Shown: positions 15,888 through 25,782 of the stretch, piece by piece
Numbering within the stretch: position 1 is the first letter of the stretch
How the letters are laid out: each line of letters begins with the position of its first letter
From: JBBRBB01 sp038206235
GTDB taxonomy: Bacteria > Bacteroidota > Bacteroidia > Chitinophagales > Chitinophagaceae
Direction of reading: 5' to 3'
Assembly (NCBI GenBank): GCA_038206235.1
Contig: JBBRBB010000015.1
Span: 1-64,000 of the forward strand
DNA length: 64,000 nucleotides
Made by a program: the position numbers and the translations under genes
The notes under the pieces: generated by a model
The model's input: the letters and a program-made list of their open reading frames with translations, nothing else
Told to the model about the DNA's origin: nothing
The model's database searches: none

Positions 15888-18341
15888 ATGAAAAAATCCA
15901 TAAAAATTATCTGGCGTGTTTTCTTTATCAGTGTGGGATTATTTGTTTTGATCCTATTGCTTGCCAACTTTGGCGTGTTTGGTAAAATGCCTTCTATAGA
16001 AGAATTACAAAATCCTTCCGCCTCACTTTCAAGTCAGGTGTATGCTGATGACGGAACGTTGATGGGAAAATATTTTTTGCAAGACCGTGTAAATGTAAAT
16101 TACAACGACATAAGCAAATACGCTGTACAAGCTTTGGTAGCCACAGAAGATGAGCGTTTTTATAAACACAGCGGTATTGACCTGCGGGCTATCTTAAGAG
16201 CACTCTCTTCTTTTGGCAACGAAGGCGGCGGCAGCACCATCACTATGCAAACCGCTAAAAATCTTTTTACAGAAAACCCCAGTAGTAATTCTGCAGCAAG
16301 AGTGATTCAAAAATTAAAAGAGGCAATCATTGCCATAAAGCTTGAAAGAAATTTCACAAAAGATGAAATCATCACCCTTTATCTTAATACGGTTCCCTTC
16401 GGTGATAATGTGTATGGCATTCGCAATGCATCTAAAACATTTTTTCAAAAAGAGCCTGACCGCATAAATGTAGAAGAAGCCGCCGTATTAATTGGAATGC
16501 TGAAAGCTTCAACCGCTTATAATCCCCGTGTATCTCCGTCAAGAGCAAGAGACAGAAGAAATACAGTACTTGACCAGATGGTGCGAAACAAATATATCTC
16601 CGCAGCAGAAGCAGCTTCCATCAAACCAAAAATCATTCAGCTTAATTACAAAAAGCTGGACGAAACTACAGGGCTTGCGCCATATTTCAGAATGGTGCTT
16701 GGCGAAGAAATGAAAAAATGGTGCAGGCAGCATAAAAAATCAAATGGCGATTCTTATGATCTTTATAGGGATGGTTTAAAAATTTATACCACCCTCAATC
16801 CGCAAATGCAGTTGTATGCAGAAGAGGCTGTGGCAAAGCATATAAGCTATATGCAAAAAATTCTCAACTCTCAGGGTAACATAAAAAATAAAACGGTTTG
16901 GAAAGGAAACGAGAATGTACTTGACGCTGCAATGAAAGCGGGTGAGCGATGGAAAAACATGAAGAAAGAGGGCATCTCTGATGATGAAATTAAAAAATCA
17001 TTTTTAGTAAAAACAAAGATGAAAGTTTTTGCATGGAATAATAAACGTGAAACCGATACAGTGATGACGCCATTAGATTCCATTAAATATTGCAGGCAAA
17101 TGCTGCAGGCGGGCTTTATGGCAATGGACCCTTTGAACGGCGAAGTAAAAGCATGGGTGGGCGGTATTGATTTCAAAACTTTTAAATACGACCATGTAAA
17201 TATAAATACCAAGCGGCAGGTTGGCTCTACCATTAAACCTTTATTGTACAGTCTTGCAATTGAAGAAGCAGGCTTTACTCCTAATACAATGGTGGTTGAT
17301 GCGCAACAAAGTTTCGGAGGCTTTGGTCTTGTCCCGGCAACTTCCGGCACTTGTTCCGGGCGAACAATGCCCATGGCGCAGGCGCTTGCTTTCTCAAAAA
17401 ATTGCGCCACTGCTTATATCATGAAGCAAATTGGTTCGGGTAATGACGGAGCAAAAAGGTTTGCAGACTTTTTAAAAAATTGCAGCATACAGGCAAAGAT
17501 TCCTCCTTATCCTTCTATCGCATTAGGCAGCGCCGATATTTCTTTGTTTGAAATGATGCAGGCATACACCATGTTTCCGGGCAGAGGCTTTAATGTAAAG
17601 CCTATGTATATTATTCGCATTGAAGATAAGAATGGAAATATTTTGCAAACAAATACGCCGCAGCGTAAAGAAGTTATCAGTGAAGCAACCGCTTATGAAA
17701 TAATAAGCATGATGGAAGGCGTATTAAAATTCGGTACCGGCAGAAGAATATGGGGCTATGGAGTTAGCGGAGAAATTGCCGGCAAAACGGGCACTACCAA
17801 CGATAACGCCGATGCATGGTTTATGGGATATTCACCACAGCTTTTATGCGGAGCATGGACGGGCTGCGACGACAGGTTTATACGTTTCAGCAGCACGGCA
17901 GTAGGTCAGGGCTCTTCGGTGGCATTGCCTATATGGGCCTACTTTTATAAAAAAGTTTCTGCTGATAAAACGCTTGCTTACTCTGCCACTTCTGAATTTG
18001 CAAAGCCCGAAGCAAGCGACAATGAAATAGCTTACGATTGGCAAAATCACATCAACATAAGGCTGGGTGCACATGCAGAGGATGAGGGTAATGGAGAGGC
18101 TGCTGATTATGGTGATGGAAATTATGATTATAAGCCCGAAGACCTTGCACCCGAAAGCGATACCTCTTTTTTGCAAAAGAACAGCAAGCTTGAAAAAGAT
18201 AAAAAAAATTCAGAAGAGCAAACAAAAAACAAATCTCTTGGTGATGCCGATACTTCACAGCAACAGCCCAAAGCAGTAATGCCAAAGAAAAAACATTGGT
18301 GGCAGAAGAAAGATAAAAAGCCCGACCAGGGCGGAGAATAA
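15888..18341 (+). CDS. Penicillin-binding protein 1A (bifunctional transglycosylase-transpeptidase)
   Basis: 817 residues: a short cytoplasmic tail, a membrane anchor (about 9-30), and a GT51 glycosyltransferase domain with catalytic E87 in TEDERFYKH and a STITMQTAKNLF motif near 118. The transpeptidase domain has S447-T-I-K450, S503-K-N505 and K633-T-G. It polymerises and crosslinks peptidoglycan at the outer face of the inner membrane. The C-terminal tail (about 715-817) is low complexity, rich in D/E/K and ending in a basic WWQKKDKK stretch. A TACATTCG near 15861 could be a -7 element. Confidence 0.95.
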   Translation: MKKSIKIIWRVFFISVGLFVLILLLANFGVFGKMPSIEELQNPSASLSSQVYADDGTLMGKYFLQDRVNVNYNDISKYAVQALVATEDERFYKHSGIDLRAILRALSSFGNEGGGSTITMQTAKNLFTENPSSNSAARVIQKLKEAIIAIKLERNFTKDEIITLYLNTVPFGDNVYGIRNASKTFFQKEPDRINVEEAAVLIGMLKASTAYNPRVSPSRARDRRNTVLDQMVRNKYISAAEAASIKPKIIQLNYKKLDETTGLAPYFRMVLGEEMKKWCRQHKKSNGDSYDLYRDGLKIYTTLNPQMQLYAEEAVAKHISYMQKILNSQGNIKNKTVWKGNENVLDAAMKAGERWKNMKKEGISDDEIKKSFLVKTKMKVFAWNNKRETDTVMTPLDSIKYCRQMLQAGFMAMDPLNGEVKAWVGGIDFKTFKYDHVNINTKRQVGSTIKPLLYSLAIEEAGFTPNTMVVDAQQSFGGFGLVPATSGTCSGRTMPMAQALAFSKNCATAYIMKQIGSGNDGAKRFADFLKNCSIQAKIPPYPSIALGSADISLFEMMQAYTMFPGRGFNVKPMYIIRIEDKNGNILQTNTPQRKEVISEATAYEIISMMEGVLKFGTGRRIWGYGVSGEIAGKTGTTNDNADAWFMGYSPQLLCGAWTGCDDRFIRFSSTAVGQGSSVALPIWAYFYKKVSADKTLAYSATSEFAKPEASDNEIAYDWQNHINIRLGAHAEDEGNGEAADYGDGNYDYKPEDLAPESDTSFLQKNSKLEKDKKNSEEQTKNKSLGDADTSQQQPKAVMPKKKHWWQKKDKKPDQGGE

Positions 18342-18368
18342 CCTGTCAGGTGCAAGTACCTGACAGGT
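18341..18368. terminator. Perfect hairpin after PBP1A
   Basis: ACCTGTCAGGT (18341-18351) and ACCTGACAGGT (18358-18368) form an 11-bp perfect inverted repeat with a 6-nt loop. It begins at the last base of the PBP1A stop codon. No T-run follows, so it may be a dispersed palindromic element serving as an mRNA 3' end, not a classic intrinsic terminator. Confidence 0.55.
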
Positions 18369-18576
18369 TTAAGATAAAATATTTAAGGTTCGGAAATGTC
18401 TCACTGCGTTCGGCATAACGGAGTTGCACTGCATAATTGCATCGCTAAAAACAACAAACATAAAAATTCTTTATTCGGAATTTGTTGTGAGCACACGGAA
18501 CACTCCTTTATCAGTAAGCGTTTGATGATATTGCCAACACAATCTTTAATTTAAGTTTTGACACTTTGAAAATGAC

Positions 18577-19407
18577 ATGGAACAAAAACAAATTATCATA
18601 ACAGGCGGGCATTCGGGAATTGGATTAGAATTGACCAAACTTATTTTAAAGGGAAACTATAAAATAGGATTAATTCTGCGAAATGAAAATAGGTTAACTG
18701 AGGCAAAAAAAATATTCAATCAATTTAAGTTTGATAATATTGATTTTTTCATCGCAGATTTAAGTAACCAGGAAAGTATATCAACTGTTGCCAAATCAAT
18801 AACTGACAAGTGGCAAAAAATTGATATACTGTTTAACAATGCTGGAGTTTTGATTGGAGAAAAAACTTTCTCGTCTCAACAAAACGAAATGCATTATGAA
18901 GTAAATACTCTTGCACCTTACCTGCTTACAACTAATTTACACCAGGCTTTACTCAATGCTAATGAAGCAATAGTAGTGAATACAGCAACAGACGGGTTGA
19001 ATATGCTGAAGAAGCTGAAAATGGAAGAGCTTATTAACCCGGTGAAATTTAAAAAATTATTAGGTTCATACCTGCAGTCAAAACTTGCTCTCGTTTTACT
19101 GATGAACAATTTAGCGATGGAGTGGCAACAGCAAAAAATAAGGATATTAAATGTAACTCCGGGAGGAAGTAAAACTAAGCTGTCCACAGGAAGTGGTATG
19201 CCGTCTATATTAAAACCGATGGTCAGCCTGTTTTATAAAAGTCCTGTTGCTGGGGCAGGTTTATTATATGAAGCAGGGTTCGGAGAAAAGTTCAAAGAAA
19301 AAGCCGGGGTGTTTATTCAAAAAAACAAAATTGAAAACCTGAAAATAATCTTGAGTGAAGAACAAAAGTCAGCCCTGCTAAAGGGAATAAAAAAGGACAG
19401 TAAGTGA
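18577..19407 (+). CDS. Short-chain dehydrogenase/reductase
   Basis: 276 residues with the Rossmann NAD(P) motif GGHSGIGLEL at about 8-17, an NNAG motif near 88, and a catalytic Tyr-Lys pair in YLQSKLAL near 168-172. Layout and length are typical of classical SDR enzymes, resembling WWOX/retinol-dehydrogenase-like members. The substrate cannot be inferred. It stands alone between PBP1A and a serine hydrolase. Confidence 0.88.
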   Translation: MEQKQIIITGGHSGIGLELTKLILKGNYKIGLILRNENRLTEAKKIFNQFKFDNIDFFIADLSNQESISTVAKSITDKWQKIDILFNNAGVLIGEKTFSSQQNEMHYEVNTLAPYLLTTNLHQALLNANEAIVVNTATDGLNMLKKLKMEELINPVKFKKLLGSYLQSKLALVLLMNNLAMEWQQQKIRILNVTPGGSKTKLSTGSGMPSILKPMVSLFYKSPVAGAGLLYEAGFGEKFKEKAGVFIQKNKIENLKIILSEEQKSALLKGIKKDSK

Positions 19408-19667
19408 AGCTGCCAGCCGATAGCAAAAAGATGAATGCAAATTTTTACAATGGGTCTTTTCATGTCTTTTCAGCAATATTTAAACATTGGTGGTAATTGA
19501 TTCGGACACTTATTCGCAGAAAGAATATCATTTAGAAATGAGTGAAGAACAAAACCTGCCTACCGGACAAGCAGTCATACCCCAAAGAAAATTCCAAAGA
19601 ACTAATAACAAATCTCAAACACGAAAATGAAAATATCTTCGTATCAACAATTTTTAAAAAATTATTC

Positions 19668-20990
19668 ATGAAAAAAATTTTCATACTCCTTCTCTTGCCG
19701 GTAGCATTATCTGCGCAAAAAAATTACTCACAACTGCTGGAGCAATATATGCAGGCACAGGTAAACGTAAAAAGCTTCAGCGGTTCAGTACTCGTAATGA
19801 AACACGATAAAGTGCTGCTTGAAAAAGGTTACGGCATGGCAGATTTAGAATGGAATGTTCTTAACACACCGCAAACAAAATTCCGCATTGGTTCCATTAC
19901 CAAACAGTTTACAGCAGCCTGTATCCTGCAACTCATTGAACAGGGCAAACTGAGTTTGGATGATAAGCTCAGCAAATTTATTTCCGGTTATCCAAAGAGC
20001 GACAGTGTAACCATTCGCATGCTTCTCAACCATACATCAGGCATTGCAAACTATACTGACTTCCCCGAATTTGAAAAAGTGGGAAGGCTGTCATTGAGGG
20101 AGGATTCCATGATCTCTTTCTTCAAAAACAAACCTTACAATTTTTCGCCCGGCACAAACTGGGCATACAGTAATTCAGGATATTTATTGTTGGGTTATAT
20201 TCTTGAAAAACTAAGCGGGCAATCATATAATGATTATCTGCGGCAGCACATTTTCGATAAACTTGGAATGATGAATTCAGGTGTTGACAAATTAGACTCG
20301 GTGCTTCCCATGCGTGCAAGAGGATACCAGCGGATAAATAAAAAATCAGTGAATGCAGAGTTTATTTCTATGGAATGGCCCTTTAGTGCAGGCGTGCTGT
20401 ATTCTACAGTGGAAGACCTGTATAAATGGGACAGGGCATTGTATGGCACATCCATTCTCACTGAAAGCTCTAAACAAAAAATGTTTACACCCGTCATGAG
20501 AAATTATGGATTCGGAATGGTGATTGATACTTTTGAAAATCATTTACGCACCTGGCACAACGGCGGCATACCTGGTTTTTTAACCAACATCAGCCGGTAT
20601 GTAAATAACGATATATGCATTATTGTATTGTCAAATAATGAATCCAATGCAGATGGTGTTTCTAATGCACTTGCAAAAATTGTTTTTGATTTGCCGGTTG
20701 AACTTCCGCATGAACATACAGAAGTAAAAATTGATGCTGCAATTCTTGACAGGTATACAGGAAAATACAAAGCCTTTCTTACAATTGAAGTAATAAAAAA
20801 AGATGGAAAACTCTACCGCCGCAGGGAGGGCACGCCTGATATTGAACTGAAGCCAGAATCAGAAACAAAATTTTTTTATGCTGATGAAAGTGACCGCCAA
20901 TTAGAGTTTGAAGTGGATGCAGCAGGAAAAGTTGTAAAAGCATGGTTCATTAACAACAGCGAAAAAGGAGAGATGCAGAAGCTGGAATAA
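19668..20990 (+). CDS. Exported beta-lactamase-family serine hydrolase
   Basis: 440 residues with a signal peptide ending at LSAQ (residue 17). The catalytic motifs are S76-I-T-K79, Y167-S-N169 and HNGG near 299, the class C beta-lactamase / DD-peptidase / esterase pattern. A C-terminal beta domain (about 350-440) is typical of Pab87-like relatives. The open frame extends to 19542, but the extra N-terminus is low quality and the ATG at 19668 is directly followed by the signal peptide, so I chose it. It may act on peptidoglycan peptides or be an esterase; beta-lactam resistance cannot be inferred. Confidence 0.88.
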   Translation: MKKIFILLLLPVALSAQKNYSQLLEQYMQAQVNVKSFSGSVLVMKHDKVLLEKGYGMADLEWNVLNTPQTKFRIGSITKQFTAACILQLIEQGKLSLDDKLSKFISGYPKSDSVTIRMLLNHTSGIANYTDFPEFEKVGRLSLREDSMISFFKNKPYNFSPGTNWAYSNSGYLLLGYILEKLSGQSYNDYLRQHIFDKLGMMNSGVDKLDSVLPMRARGYQRINKKSVNAEFISMEWPFSAGVLYSTVEDLYKWDRALYGTSILTESSKQKMFTPVMRNYGFGMVIDTFENHLRTWHNGGIPGFLTNISRYVNNDICIIVLSNNESNADGVSNALAKIVFDLPVELPHEHTEVKIDAAILDRYTGKYKAFLTIEVIKKDGKLYRRREGTPDIELKPESETKFFYADESDRQLEFEVDAAGKVVKAWFINNSEKGEMQKLE

Positions 20991-21010
20991 AAATTTAAAA
21001 ATTAAAATAT

Positions 21011-21590
21011 TCCTTCTCCGAATGTTTCTCCAAAGGGTTGTATTTAGCAGAGAACATTGTGTAATCTATTTTTCAATTGATTGAACAATTGTTTTTATCT
21101 TCAACAAAAAATTTTTAATTGGTATTTGTTATCGACAAAAGGAACATTATGTGTAATGACAGACTGATCAAAAAGCAATGACAACTGAATTAACAACCGA
21201 CCAATATAAAGACACCTTCGACACAAAAATGGTTGACGTGACTAAGTCAGCAGAGCCAACTGTTGATATTTGGTCTTACGTGAGACAACTGACCAGAGAG
21301 AAAATTGTTTTAGATTATGTATTCGACAAAGAGTTGGTGAAAAAGTATATAGAAACCAAGCCAATACTTTTGACCATGTATTGCTGCCGACCGACAATAA
21401 AAATATTTTCATAGTAATAATAGTTGATTTAAAATACAGACTAATTAAAGGGCATTAGCGACTTGATCTTGAAAGAGAATATGGACTAAAACAAGTATGA
21501 CGTTGCTACTTCTTTTCCGCAATGTTTCTCCAAAGGTTGTGTTTAGCAGAGAACATTGCAGCATTCGTGTTCTTCAGTTGATTGTTACAT
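21011..21590. repeat. Imperfect direct repeats bracketing a decayed gene
   Basis: About 48 bp at 21013-21060 (CCGAATGTTTCTCCAAAG, then TTTAGCAGAGAACATTG) recurs at 21512-21559 with a few substitutions and indels. A weaker match continues on both sides (TTCAATTGATTG / TTCAGTTGATTG). The two copies flank the small pseudogene at 21178-21500, as if the segment was captured between repeats. Confidence 0.65.
21178..21500 (+). pseudogene. Decayed conserved hypothetical gene
   Basis: The frame from 21178 gives a plausible soluble protein start (TTELTTDQYKDTFDTKMVDV, then VDIWSYVRQL and VFDKELV) up to about 21345. A one-base loss in an A-rich run then shifts the sense to another frame (KVYRNQANTFDHVLLPTDN, then FIVIIVDLKYRLIKGH). 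A TAG follows, and the same frame continues RLDLEREYGLKQV to a stop at 21500. The reading is one small protein of about 105 residues broken by one frameshift and one nonsense codon. The family name is unknown to me. Confidence 0.65.
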
Positions 21591-21603
21591 AAAAAGACTA
21601 AAA

Positions 21604-23982
21604 CTAATTTCTTACCGGCTTACCGCTTTTCAACACACTTTGAATTCTCTCCAATGTTTTTCTTTCGCCGCAAAGAGATAAGAAGGCTTCTCTTTCTAAA
21701 TCGAGCAAGTATTGTTCGCTTACTAAAGCAGGCTCACTTAAATCGCCGCCGCACATAACATACGCCAGCTTGCGTGCAACCAATGCATCGTGGTCTGTTG
21801 CATAGTTTGCACGCCACATGCCATTGATGCCTGCATACAATGCGCCTAATGAAGAACGCCCCAGCACTTTAATATCTTTTCGCTGCACAGGCATCACATA
21901 TCCGCTTTCATGCAATTCAATCACACTGCGCTTAGCTTCTGCAATTCTTCTGCTTTGATTGATTACAACTTCATCATGCCCTTTGCGCATAATGCCCAAA
22001 TCATAAGCTTCAAATGCAGATGTGGCAACCTTTGCAGTGGCAATAGTGAGAAAACGGTTTTTGAGTGTAATGGTTTCAGGTTCATCTTCGTGCATTTCAT
22101 CGGCAGCACGCAAAACAAATTCTTTGGTGCCGCCGCCACCGGGAATTAATCCAACACCTAACTCAACAAGACCGATATATGTTTCAGCGGCCGCGCAAAT
22201 TTTATCAGCATGTAAGCTCATTTCGCAGCCGCCGCCCAGCGTTAAAGCATGAGGTGCAACTATCACAGGAATTGAAGAATAGCGAACCCTCATCATGCTG
22301 TTTTGAAACGTGCGTATGGCAAGGTCAAGCTCATCGTACTCCTGCTCTATTGCAAACATGAAAATCATTCCAACATTAGCGCCTGCACTGAATGCCGCAC
22401 CTTCATTCGCAATTACCAGTCCTTTAAATTTTTCTTCTGCAAGTGTAATGCTTTTATTCAGCGCTTCGAGCACTTCTCCGCCAATGGTATTCATTTTTGT
22501 GTTCCATTGCAGGGCAACCACATCGTCACCAATATCGTACAATGCAGCATTACTATTCTTCCAAACTATTTTGTCTTTATAATTTGATAATATGATAAAT
22601 GTATCACCACCGGGTATTGGTTTATACAATCTGGTTGCCACATCATAATATAAACGCTTTCCATTTTCAATTTTATAAAATGATGTGTGGCCGGCTGCTA
22701 ACATTTCTCTTATCCATGAGGCAACTTCAAATGCTGCTGCATCCATTGCCTCTATAGTATTTGCAATACCTAAGGCATCCCATGCTTCGAAGGCGCCAAT
22801 CTCCCATCCAAAGCCGGTCATCATAGCATCATCAATCCTGTATAATTCATCGCTTATTTCAGGAATGCGATACGATATGTAAGAAAATAATGCATAATGA
22901 AACTGACGGTAAAATTCACCTGCCTTATCCTGCCCCTGCACTAATATTTTTAATCTCTGTTTTAAATCTTCAACCGGCCTAGCAGCTTCAAGGGTTGCAA
23001 ATTTTGGTTTTGTTCGGGGCTTATATTCGAATGTTTTAAGGTCTAATGTATAAATCTCCTTCTCTCCTTTGTCTCCTATTCTCTTAGCAAAAAATCCCTG
23101 TCCTGTTTTATCCCCAAGCCAATTATTAAAAACTACTTTATCTAACCATGCAGGAATTTTAAAAACATCTTTTGCCTCATCATTTGGGCAATTTTCTGCA
23201 ACCCCTTTTGCAACCTTTACCAATGTATCAACACCTACAACATCTGCTGTTCTAAATGTTGCTGATTTTGGCCTGCCGATAATGGGTCCTGTTAATGCAT
23301 CAATTTCATCAATTGATAAACCTAATTTTTCCATTGCATGAAAGATGCTCATGATACCAAACACACCAATACGATTTGCAATAAATGCAGGTGTATCTTT
23401 TGCAAGCACAGTTGTTTTTCCCAAATACAAATCTCCATAGTGCATGAGAAAATTTACAACCTCGGGGTCTGTATCTTTTGTGGAAATTATTTCAAGCAAC
23501 CGCAGGTAACGCGGCGGATTAAAAAAGTGTGTGCCGCAAAAATGTTTTTTAAAATCATCACTCCTGCCCTGTGCCAGGATATTTATGGGAATGCCTGAAG
23601 TATTTGATGTGATAAGTGTGCCGGGCTTTCTGAATTGTTCCGCCTTTTCGTAAACCTGTTGTTTTATATCAAGTCTTTCAATGACTACTTCTATTATCCA
23701 GTCGCAGGAAGCGATGTCTTTCATGTTATCATCAAAGTTGCCGGTAGTAATTTTTTTCACTGCATCTTTATGATAGACGGGAGATGGATTAGATTTTAAT
23801 GCAGCCTGCAAAGCATCATTCACAATTTTATTTCGTTCGGCGGGTTTTGCATCTGCTGGTAAATCTTTGGGGACAATGTCGAGTAATAACACCTGCACGC
23901 CAATGCCTGCAAAGTGGCAGGCAATTCTTGATCCCATTACACCGCTGCCAAGAACAGCAACTTTTTTTATGGTTCGTTTCAT
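21604..23982 (-). CDS. 3-hydroxyacyl-CoA dehydrogenase / enoyl-CoA hydratase fusion (FadN type)
   Basis: 792 residues. The N-terminal NAD-binding domain has G12-S-G-V-M-G17, followed by the dehydrogenase C-domain (NRIGVFG near 206). The C-terminal crotonase domain (about 475-690) has EGAAFSAGANVGM and GGGCEMSLHADKICAAAET. This domain order (dehydrogenase first) matches Bacillus FadN, not E. coli FadB. It performs hydration and oxidation in fatty-acid beta-oxidation. FadN normally lies with a thiolase and an acyl-CoA dehydrogenase; neither is adjacent here. The frame opens at 23994, but the family start fits the ATG at 23982. Confidence 0.92.
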   Translation of the reverse strand: MKRTIKKVAVLGSGVMGSRIACHFAGIGVQVLLLDIVPKDLPADAKPAERNKIVNDALQAALKSNPSPVYHKDAVKKITTGNFDDNMKDIASCDWIIEVVIERLDIKQQVYEKAEQFRKPGTLITSNTSGIPINILAQGRSDDFKKHFCGTHFFNPPRYLRLLEIISTKDTDPEVVNFLMHYGDLYLGKTTVLAKDTPAFIANRIGVFGIMSIFHAMEKLGLSIDEIDALTGPIIGRPKSATFRTADVVGVDTLVKVAKGVAENCPNDEAKDVFKIPAWLDKVVFNNWLGDKTGQGFFAKRIGDKGEKEIYTLDLKTFEYKPRTKPKFATLEAARPVEDLKQRLKILVQGQDKAGEFYRQFHYALFSYISYRIPEISDELYRIDDAMMTGFGWEIGAFEAWDALGIANTIEAMDAAAFEVASWIREMLAAGHTSFYKIENGKRLYYDVATRLYKPIPGGDTFIILSNYKDKIVWKNSNAALYDIGDDVVALQWNTKMNTIGGEVLEALNKSITLAEEKFKGLVIANEGAAFSAGANVGMIFMFAIEQEYDELDLAIRTFQNSMMRVRYSSIPVIVAPHALTLGGGCEMSLHADKICAAAETYIGLVELGVGLIPGGGGTKEFVLRAADEMHEDEPETITLKNRFLTIATAKVATSAFEAYDLGIMRKGHDEVVINQSRRIAEAKRSVIELHESGYVMPVQRKDIKVLGRSSLGALYAGINGMWRANYATDHDALVARKLAYVMCGGDLSEPALVSEQYLLDLEREAFLSLCGERKTLERIQSVLKSGKPVRN

Positions 23983-24180
23983 AATGATGAGCAAATAGTT
24001 GTGAGCTAACTAATCTAAAAATCGAAGATAGAGTAAATTGAAAACCCAAAAATTTTGAAAGAAGAAATAAAAACACTGTTGCACAAAGTTTAAAAAGAAA
24101 ATTGACTCTGAGAATAAAAGACATTTTTTTAATATAAAGTAAGTCAATGATTCAATCTCTTGTATTGAATGATCACAGCG

Positions 24181-24512
24181 TATTATAAATGAAATTGCTT
24201 TCAAGAGAAGGAACTTTTGCAATAGCAAATAATGGGAACACTCTTTTTGGATAAAGCAGAAGAAATGCCTTTAATAATGCAGGCTGAGTTATTGCGGAAT
24301 TATACAGGCGGGAACTTATAAAAACCCGGAAGTAATATTTGCGCCAGGCCAACTTCAGACTTGTTTGTGTCACTAATCGCAATGTGGAAACGGAAACTGA
24401 AACAGGGAATTTTCGTAAAGATTTGTATAATAGAATTTCGCTGTGGAAATGTTATATGCCCTTATTAAATGAAAGGAAAGAAGTTATGATCGCACTTCGC
24501 GTCTCGTTAATC
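24181..24512 (+). pseudogene. Fossil of a sigma-54 activator AAA+ domain
   Basis: Three frames read in order give the hallmarks of an NtrC-type AAA+ domain. EGTFAIANNG is followed, after a 1-base shift near 24234, by the Walker B-like GTLFLDKAEEMPLIMQAELL. After a stop and shift comes FRLVCVTNRNVETETETGNF, then FRKDLYNRI, then MPLLNERKE. These correspond to the GTLFLDE, ATNR, FREDLYYRL and PPLRERK landmarks. No intact start, Walker A or DNA-binding domain remains. It lies in a gap between the divergent FadN-like and porin genes. Confidence 0.7.
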
Positions 24513-24574
24513 TTTTTTGCTTTTCAATCCAAACTATTTATGTTTGCTCACCCTCCTTAACCAAAAGCAACATC

Positions 24575-25666
24575 ATGGTTCTAAAAATTTCGTTTCTCTT
24601 CTGCCTTGCTTTTCTTTTTGTAATAAATTCTTTCTCTCAAACAAAAGATACGTCATCAACATTCGCATACAGTTTTTATGTTGATGCTTATTATGCTGCA
24701 TATACCGACAGTGTTGGTGAGGGTAATTATGTAAAATTCCCTTCCGTGTCGCCGCGCAATGGATTTGGATTAAACACTGCCATGTTTACCGCGCAATATG
24801 ATGCAAAAAAAGTAAGAGGAATGATCGCCCTTCACTATGGCGACATACCAAAGAGTTCGTGGTCATCAACATTTAACAACATCATGGAGGCTCATGCAGG
24901 TGTGCGCCTATGCAAAAAGCTTTGGCTCGATGCAGGTTTCTTCCGCACCCATATTGGCGCTGAAGGGTTATTGCCGAAAGAAAATTTTGCAAGCGCTGTT
25001 TCTGTTACAACTTACTATGAACCTTATTATGAAAGTGGAGTCCGGTTTAATTATAATCCCTGCAGCAAACTATCTTTAAATGTTTATGCCCTGAACGGCT
25101 ACAATATTTATGAAGACAACAATAAAAAGAAATCATTAGGCCTTCTTGCAACTTACTTCTTAGGTGATAAAGGAAACATTGGTTACGATAACTATATCGG
25201 TGATGATACACCCACATCTGCCGACACCATTTCGCATCTGCGCTTTTATCAGAATATCTTCTTCAACTATCAAATAAAAAAACTAAAGGTTCAGATAGGA
25301 GTTGATTATGCTTTGCAGAAGAATTCCAAAATCGCACAAGCGGATAAAAGCGCATCCATGTTCAGCGGATTACTTAGTTTAAAATATCAGTTCAGCACAC
25401 CGTTCGCTCTTTATGCAAGAGGCGAAACTTTTAACGACAGGGAAGGATTTATGTCGGGAGTAATTACTGATAAACAAAACAATTTAACAGGATTGATTCT
25501 ATGGGGAGCAACTTTGGGAGCAGAGTACAAACCCGCTGATAATTCTTACATTCGCCTCGAAGCACGCCAATTGCAAATGGATAAAGACCAGGAAATTTTT
25601 CGCTGGAAAAATGAAAACAAAAGCAGCCGGATGGAAATGATGGTAAACATGGGAATTACGTTTTGA
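24575..25666 (+). CDS. Outer-membrane beta-barrel porin
   Basis: 363 residues with a signal peptide ending near NSFSQ (residue 22). The rest is alternating amphipathic beta strands (YSFYVDAYYAAY, VRFNYNP, ALYARGETFNDREG) ending in MMVNMGITF, with terminal phenylalanine as in outer-membrane proteins. It resembles the Bbp2/OmpL-like porins of Bacteroidota. It lies 116 bp upstream of the ammonium transporter, an arrangement I associate with nitrogen-uptake loci, so it may let ammonium or small N compounds cross the outer membrane (inference). Confidence 0.82.
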   Translation: MVLKISFLFCLAFLFVINSFSQTKDTSSTFAYSFYVDAYYAAYTDSVGEGNYVKFPSVSPRNGFGLNTAMFTAQYDAKKVRGMIALHYGDIPKSSWSSTFNNIMEAHAGVRLCKKLWLDAGFFRTHIGAEGLLPKENFASAVSVTTYYEPYYESGVRFNYNPCSKLSLNVYALNGYNIYEDNNKKKSLGLLATYFLGDKGNIGYDNYIGDDTPTSADTISHLRFYQNIFFNYQIKKLKVQIGVDYALQKNSKIAQADKSASMFSGLLSLKYQFSTPFALYARGETFNDREGFMSGVITDKQNNLTGLILWGATLGAEYKPADNSYIRLEARQLQMDKDQEIFRWKNENKSSRMEMMVNMGITF

Positions 25667-25782
25667 AAAGAAATTAGTTATTAGGAACAAGAAACCCCGC
25701 CTTTGTCGGGGCAGGCAAGAAACAAGAACCATAGCTGAAAACTAATTATCTATAACCAATAACAAAACCACCTCAAATCAAA

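Noticed and set aside
16871..17410. 179-codon minus-strand frame inside the PBP1A gene
   Set aside because: Shadow of the transpeptidase coding sequence, which has all expected motifs on the plus strand.
19542..19667. Upstream extension of the serine hydrolase frame
   Set aside because: The added residues precede a normal signal peptide and look non-coding, so the start at 19668 is preferred.
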